This document shows, one piece after another, positions 6,914-8,988 of a DNA stretch of 8,988 nt; position 1 is the stretch's first letter; each line of letters begins with the position of its first letter. The position numbers were made by a program, and so were the translations under genes. Source of the DNA: Gordonia sp. (in: high G+C Gram-positive bacteria) (lineage in GTDB: Bacteria; Actinomycetota; Actinomycetes; Mycobacteriales; Mycobacteriaceae). The notes beneath the pieces are model-generated. The model was given only the letters and a program-made list of their open reading frames with translations. It was not told the DNA's origin and ran no database searches. The stretch spans positions 1 through 8,988 of the forward strand of contig JASLJL010000353.1 of assembly GCA_030152405.1 (NCBI GenBank), in the 5' to 3' direction.

Positions 6914-8425
6914 TCAGAACGGCGGTTCGCCCGCGCTGTCGAAGTCTTCGGTGCACGCCCGTGCGAAACGACGTTGTGAGCGGAGTCGCATGCGATAGGC
7001 GCGTTTGGTCGCAGCCCGGGTCGCGGACCGCTGTGGTGGTTCCGATAGATCGGGCGTTCCGGGCTCGACGGGTGCGCCGTGCCTGCAGGGGAGCAGTCCG
7101 AGCTCGGGGACCAGCCACTGGTTCCTCGCTCGCGTCCGGACGGACTGGCCGGACGGAGTGACGGTCTCCACCCAGATGATCCCGTTGGCGTCGACGATCT
7201 GGTCGTCCAGCCATCCGTCCACGAACGTCTTCACCAGGTGGTGGAAGCGGCACTTCGGAGCCAGGTTGCATGGGCAGGTGGCGCCGCCCGACTCCGGGTC
7301 GGCATGGTTGTACTCGGTGACGTGGTCGAGATCGCACGACCACGCCTCCCGCGTGCAGCCGGGTACCGAGCACTTGCCGTGGACGGCTCGGACCGCGGTG
7401 TCGGTCGCCGCCGTCGGCCGGTACGGGTTTCCTGCTTGTGCGGGGTTGTCGGCGACCGCCGCCAGGTCGAGCGGCCGTATGGTGGCGCCGGGGCGAGCAG
7501 CGGCCTCTCGCACGTGGTGCGAATCGATCACGCCGTAGCCGTCCATCCATCCCGCCTTGTCCGACTCGCCGTTCAGCGTCGACGCGTCGGCGACGACATG
7601 GACGACGACACGTGCGAAACGCTCGTCCAACTCGGGGTCGGACGCGGTGGCCGGGCATTCGGGGTTGCCGCAGTCGCAGGTGAACCTACCGCCGGTGAGG
7701 CGAGCGACGGCGAGGTCGGCACGACGGGCGCCGACCGACCGTGAGTCGTCAGCGCAGGTCAGTTCGGCGGCCGACGCATCGACTGCCTTCTTGGCGAGGA
7801 GGACCTGCTCCGGGTCCGCGGCGATGGTGAGCACGGACTCGTCGCCGTCGTGCGACACCGTGACGCCCTTACCGCGTGCCTGGCGGGCGTCGCGTACGGC
7901 GTCGGGATCGATCTCTGCGACGTGGCGACGAGCGATCGACGACGCGTCCGTCTTGGACACCGAACCGCTCTCGCGGATCTCGGTGGCGATCTCCGCGTCG
8001 ACGGCGCACATGACCTCGGCGTCGACGATCGCCTTGCACTGCAGGATGATCTCGCGGAACGCCGCGACGGAGATCAGGCCGTCTCGGAGCAGATTCGCCA
8101 CTCGCGGGAGACGGTCGCGTGCTTCCACCGCGATGTCGACGATGGTGCGGCCGGCGCCGTTCGACATGGACATCAGCGTCGCGATCTCGGCGCCGAGAAC
8201 GGTCTCCGCACCGAGCAGGAGGCGGTCCGACTCGGAATCGCCTGCTTCGATCCCGGCAGTCCGGCGATCGAGGACGGCGATCACGAGCTGCAGCCGACGC
8301 CACATCAACGTCGATTCCGCGGCCCACAGCGAGCGGTACTCACCGAGATCGTCGTAGTCGTTGCCGGACGACTCGACTCCGAGCGCATCGAGGTCGATTC
8401 GGTCAGTGGACGTTGTGGTCGTCAC
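6914..8425 (-). CDS. DUF222 / 13E12-type protein with C-terminal HNH endonuclease domain
   Basis: This 503-aa protein has the layout of the actinobacterial DUF222 (13E12 repeat) family: a helical DUF222 region at about residues 30-330 and an HNH nuclease domain at about 345-400. The HNH part shows C352 and C357 (CSVPGC), DLDHV with Asp367 and His368, Asn387 in CNLAP, and C392, His395 and His396 in CRFHH, so metal-binding and catalytic positions look intact. A further cysteine group C250, C252 and C257 (CDCGNPEC) lies between the domains. The C-terminus is rich in Arg/Lys. The biological role of the family is not settled; DNA cleavage or repair is a reasonable inference. GTG at 8425 is chosen for its strong GGGGAGG; an ATG at 8488 lies inside the promoter. 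A LexA-type box overlaps the promoter. Members of this family in M. tuberculosis (REP13E12) are recalled as SOS-controlled. Confidence 0.92.
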   Translation of the reverse strand: MTTTTSTDRIDLDALGVESSGNDYDDLGEYRSLWAAESTLMWRRLQLVIAVLDRRTAGIEAGDSESDRLLLGAETVLGAEIATLMSMSNGAGRTIVDIAVEARDRLPRVANLLRDGLISVAAFREIILQCKAIVDAEVMCAVDAEIATEIRESGSVSKTDASSIARRHVAEIDPDAVRDARQARGKGVTVSHDGDESVLTIAADPEQVLLAKKAVDASAAELTCADDSRSVGARRADLAVARLTGGRFTCDCGNPECPATASDPELDERFARVVVHVVADASTLNGESDKAGWMDGYGVIDSHHVREAAARPGATIRPLDLAAVADNPAQAGNPYRPTAATDTAVRAVHGKCSVPGCTREAWSCDLDHVTEYNHADPESGGATCPCNLAPKCRFHHLVKTFVDGWLDDQIVDANGIIWVETVTPSGQSVRTRARNQWLVPELGLLPCRHGAPVEPGTPDLSEPPQRSATRAATKRAYRMRLRSQRRFARACTEDFDSAGEPPF

Positions 8426-8430
8426 CGCGG

Positions 8431-8437
8431 CCTCCCC
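8431..8437 (-). promoter_or_regulatory. Ribosome binding site of the DUF222/HNH gene
   Basis: GGGGAGG on the minus strand lies 5 nt before GTG 8425. It fixes the start there and argues against the ATG at 8488. Confidence 0.75.
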
Positions 8438-8444
8438 GCCTCGT

Positions 8445-8460
8445 TCGAATGTGTGTTCTA
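8445..8460. promoter_or_regulatory. LexA (SOS)-box-like operator
   Basis: TCGAATGTGTGTTCTA matches 10 of the 12 defined positions of the mycobacterial SOS box TCGAAC-N4-GTTCGA. It begins at the end of the -10 and covers the predicted transcription start of the HNH gene, where a bound repressor would block initiation. The family link (13E12 genes in the M. tuberculosis LexA regulon) is from memory. Confidence 0.6.
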
Positions 8461-8488
8461 TATTATCTTCTCGATATAGTGAAGGCAA
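8460..8488 (-). promoter_or_regulatory. Promoter of the DUF222/HNH gene
   Basis: On the minus strand TTGCCT (8488-8483) and TAATAT (8465-8460) are separated by exactly 17 bp. The predicted start of transcription is near 8453, giving a leader of about 28 nt with the ribosome binding site inside it. The stretch is strikingly AT-rich for this genome. A 6-bp inverted repeat CTATAT/ATATAG (8458-8463, 8474-8479) lies within it. Confidence 0.65.
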
Positions 8489-8579
8489 CAGGGTTATCGA
8501 ACAAATATGCTAGTGAGGTCTCGAGTCGGATGTTCTGCTCTGGTGGGTGCTCGGCCCACGTCGGGGCGCAGGCCAGGGG

Positions 8580-8654
8580 ATTTGGTCGCCGGGAACGCAG
8601 TACGGTAACTTAGCTAGCGCACTCAGAAAGGCAACTGCCTGGGAGCGACCAAAT
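8580..8654. repeat. 10-bp inverted repeat flanking 55 nt upstream of tRNA-Ala
   Basis: ATTTGGTCGC (8580-8589) and GCGACCAAAT (8645-8654) are perfect inverted repeats. The left arm contains the possible -35 of the tRNA gene; the right arm would be in the precursor leader, 6 nt before the mature tRNA. The meaning is unknown. Confidence 0.6.
8582..8611 (+). promoter_or_regulatory. Candidate promoter of tRNA-Ala
   Basis: TTGGTC (8582-8587) and TAACTT (8606-8611) are 18 bp apart. Transcription would begin near 8618, about 43 nt before the mature tRNA. The 235-bp stretch between the HNH gene and the tRNA holds no credible gene, only these control elements. Confidence 0.45.
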
Positions 8655-8660
8655 GAACAC

Positions 8661-8733
8661 GGGGCTATGGCGCAGCTGGTAGCGCACCACACTGGCAGTG
8701 TGGGGGTCAGGGGTTCGAGTCCCCTTAGCTCCA
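8661..8733 (+). tRNA. tRNA-Ala (anticodon GGC)
   Basis: The full 73-nt cloverleaf can be drawn. The acceptor stem GGGGCTA/TAGCTCC has one G-T pair. The D-arm is GCGC/GCGC with loop AGCTGGTA. The anticodon stem CCACA/TGTGG encloses loop CTGGCAG with anticodon GGC at 8694-8696, which reads GCC and GCU alanine codons. The T-arm is AGGGG/CCCCT with loop TTCGAGT, and the discriminator base is A. The 3' CCA is not encoded (CTT follows), so it must be added after transcription. Confidence 0.97.
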
Positions 8734-8739
8734 CTTCGA

Positions 8740-8777
8740 AAACCCGCTCTGGCCTCGGTCAGGGCGGGTTTCTTTGT
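8740..8777 (+). terminator. Intrinsic terminator after tRNA-Ala, probably bidirectional
   Basis: A 12-bp stem (8740-8751 with 8760-8771, one G-U pair, core AAACCCGC/GCGGGTTT) encloses an 8-nt loop and is followed by a T-rich tail TTTCTTTG. It starts 7 nt after the tRNA. On the minus strand the stem ends in TTTT, so it can also stop the convergent flavin-reductase-like gene. Confidence 0.85.
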
Positions 8778-8791
8778 GTGCTGATCGGCGC

Positions 8792-8988
8792 TCAGGCCGA
8801 ATGGCCTGGGTCGATCGAGTCACCGATCGACAGACTCACCCACGCCGACAGCTCGGAGTTGTTGTGGCGTACTTCGCCGGCTACAGGAGCGAGCAGGTGG
8901 CCCGTGTGGTCGCCCATGTCGAATCGGTCGATGAAGCTGCCGACGAGACACACGCCGGCATCGGTCAGTACAGGCACACCGCGCGGCC
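8792..8988 (-). CDS. Flavin-reductase-like protein, C-terminal part (5' end outside window)
   Basis: Only about 64 C-terminal residues are present; the frame is open to the window edge. VPVLTDAGVCLVGSFIDRFD, followed by MGDHTGHLLAPV, matches the part of FMN-binding split-barrel flavin reductases where a conserved Asp-His (here GDHT) follows the strand around the flavin. The end (SIDPGHSA) resembles the DIEPGH-type tail common in mycobacterial members. Such proteins reduce FMN or FAD with NAD(P)H, often supplying a monooxygenase. With the N-terminus missing, the partner and exact subfamily cannot be told. It runs convergently towards tRNA-Ala and shares its terminator. Confidence 0.7.
   Translation of the reverse strand, partial: PRGVPVLTDAGVCLVGSFIDRFDMGDHTGHLLAPVAGEVRHNNSELSAWVSLSIGDSIDPGHSA

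Noticed and set aside
6881..6927. Stem spanning the stop codons of the dsbA-like and HNH genes (AACCCGCCG with CGGCGGTT)
   Set aside because: About 8 bp with a bulge and a 30-nt loop, inside coding sequence and without T-tracts; such pairings arise easily at this GC content. It might still be a convergent terminator.
6914..8488. HNH gene as part of a homing intron, intein or defence system
   Set aside because: DUF222/HNH proteins are common stand-alone chromosomal genes in Actinobacteria; no methyltransferase, partner effector, repeats or split host gene is next to it.
8489..8520. Second possible LexA site around TCGAAC at 8495-8510
   Set aside because: Only one half-site matches; the other half (ATGCTA) has 3 of 6 positions, which is not enough to call.
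8510..8734. Minus-strand open frame beginning MELRGLEPLTPTLP
   Set aside because: It starts in the antisense of tRNA-Ala and crosses its promoter. This is a well-known kind of false gene opposite tRNAs; it has no ribosome binding site or domain.
8661..8988. tRNA-Ala as an attachment site for an integrated element
   Set aside because: No integrase gene and no second copy of the tRNA 3' end are visible in the window; the next gene is an ordinary flavin-reductase-like gene.

Overview
The window looks like ordinary chromosomal DNA from a high-GC actinobacterium of the Mycobacteriales, most like Gordonia or a close relative. This rests on strong G/C third-position bias, several GTG starts, start codons with no Shine-Dalgarno but a TANNNT -10 element 6-7 nt upstream (leaderless style), a DUF222/13E12-type HNH protein, and a membrane-anchored DsbA-like protein. 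The genus is inferred from how familiar the proteins look; no search was run.

Layout from left to right. (1) Positions 1-954, minus: membrane-anchored alpha/beta hydrolase whose C-terminus is cut by the window edge. (2) A 51-nt hairpin at 1007-1057, then an AMP-binding acyl-CoA ligase (1079-2737, minus). (3) A divergent TetR-family regulator (2884-3468, plus); the shared 146-bp intergenic holds a 23-bp near-perfect palindrome that is the best operator candidate. (4) A minus-strand pair, a small alpha/beta hydrolase (3770-4402) and a DUF488 protein (3429-3773), joined by a GTGA stop/start overlap; the DUF488 gene runs 40 bp tail-to-tail into the TetR gene. (5) Phosphoglucomutase pgm (4486-6129, plus), probably leaderless. 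(6) A DsbA/thioredoxin-fold membrane protein (6182-6898, plus), also probably leaderless. (7) A DUF222/HNH-endonuclease protein (6914-8425, minus) with a well-formed promoter and a 10/12 match to the actinobacterial LexA (SOS) box at the expected start of transcription. (8) tRNA-Ala(GGC) at 8661-8733, plus, followed by an intrinsic terminator. (9) The C-terminal end of a flavin-reductase-like protein entering from the right edge (8792-8988, minus).

Functionally this is a mix of housekeeping and lipid metabolism: acyl-CoA activation probably controlled by its divergent TetR regulator, glucose-1-P/glucose-6-P interconversion, extracytoplasmic disulfide chemistry, and a DNA-damage-linked nuclease-like gene. 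I see no CRISPR array, insertion sequence, phage module or recognisable defence island. The most interesting items are regulatory: the SOS-type box before the HNH gene, the TetR/ligase palindrome, the strand-polarised hairpin after the ligase, and the repeated leaderless geometry. I found no convincing undescribed system.
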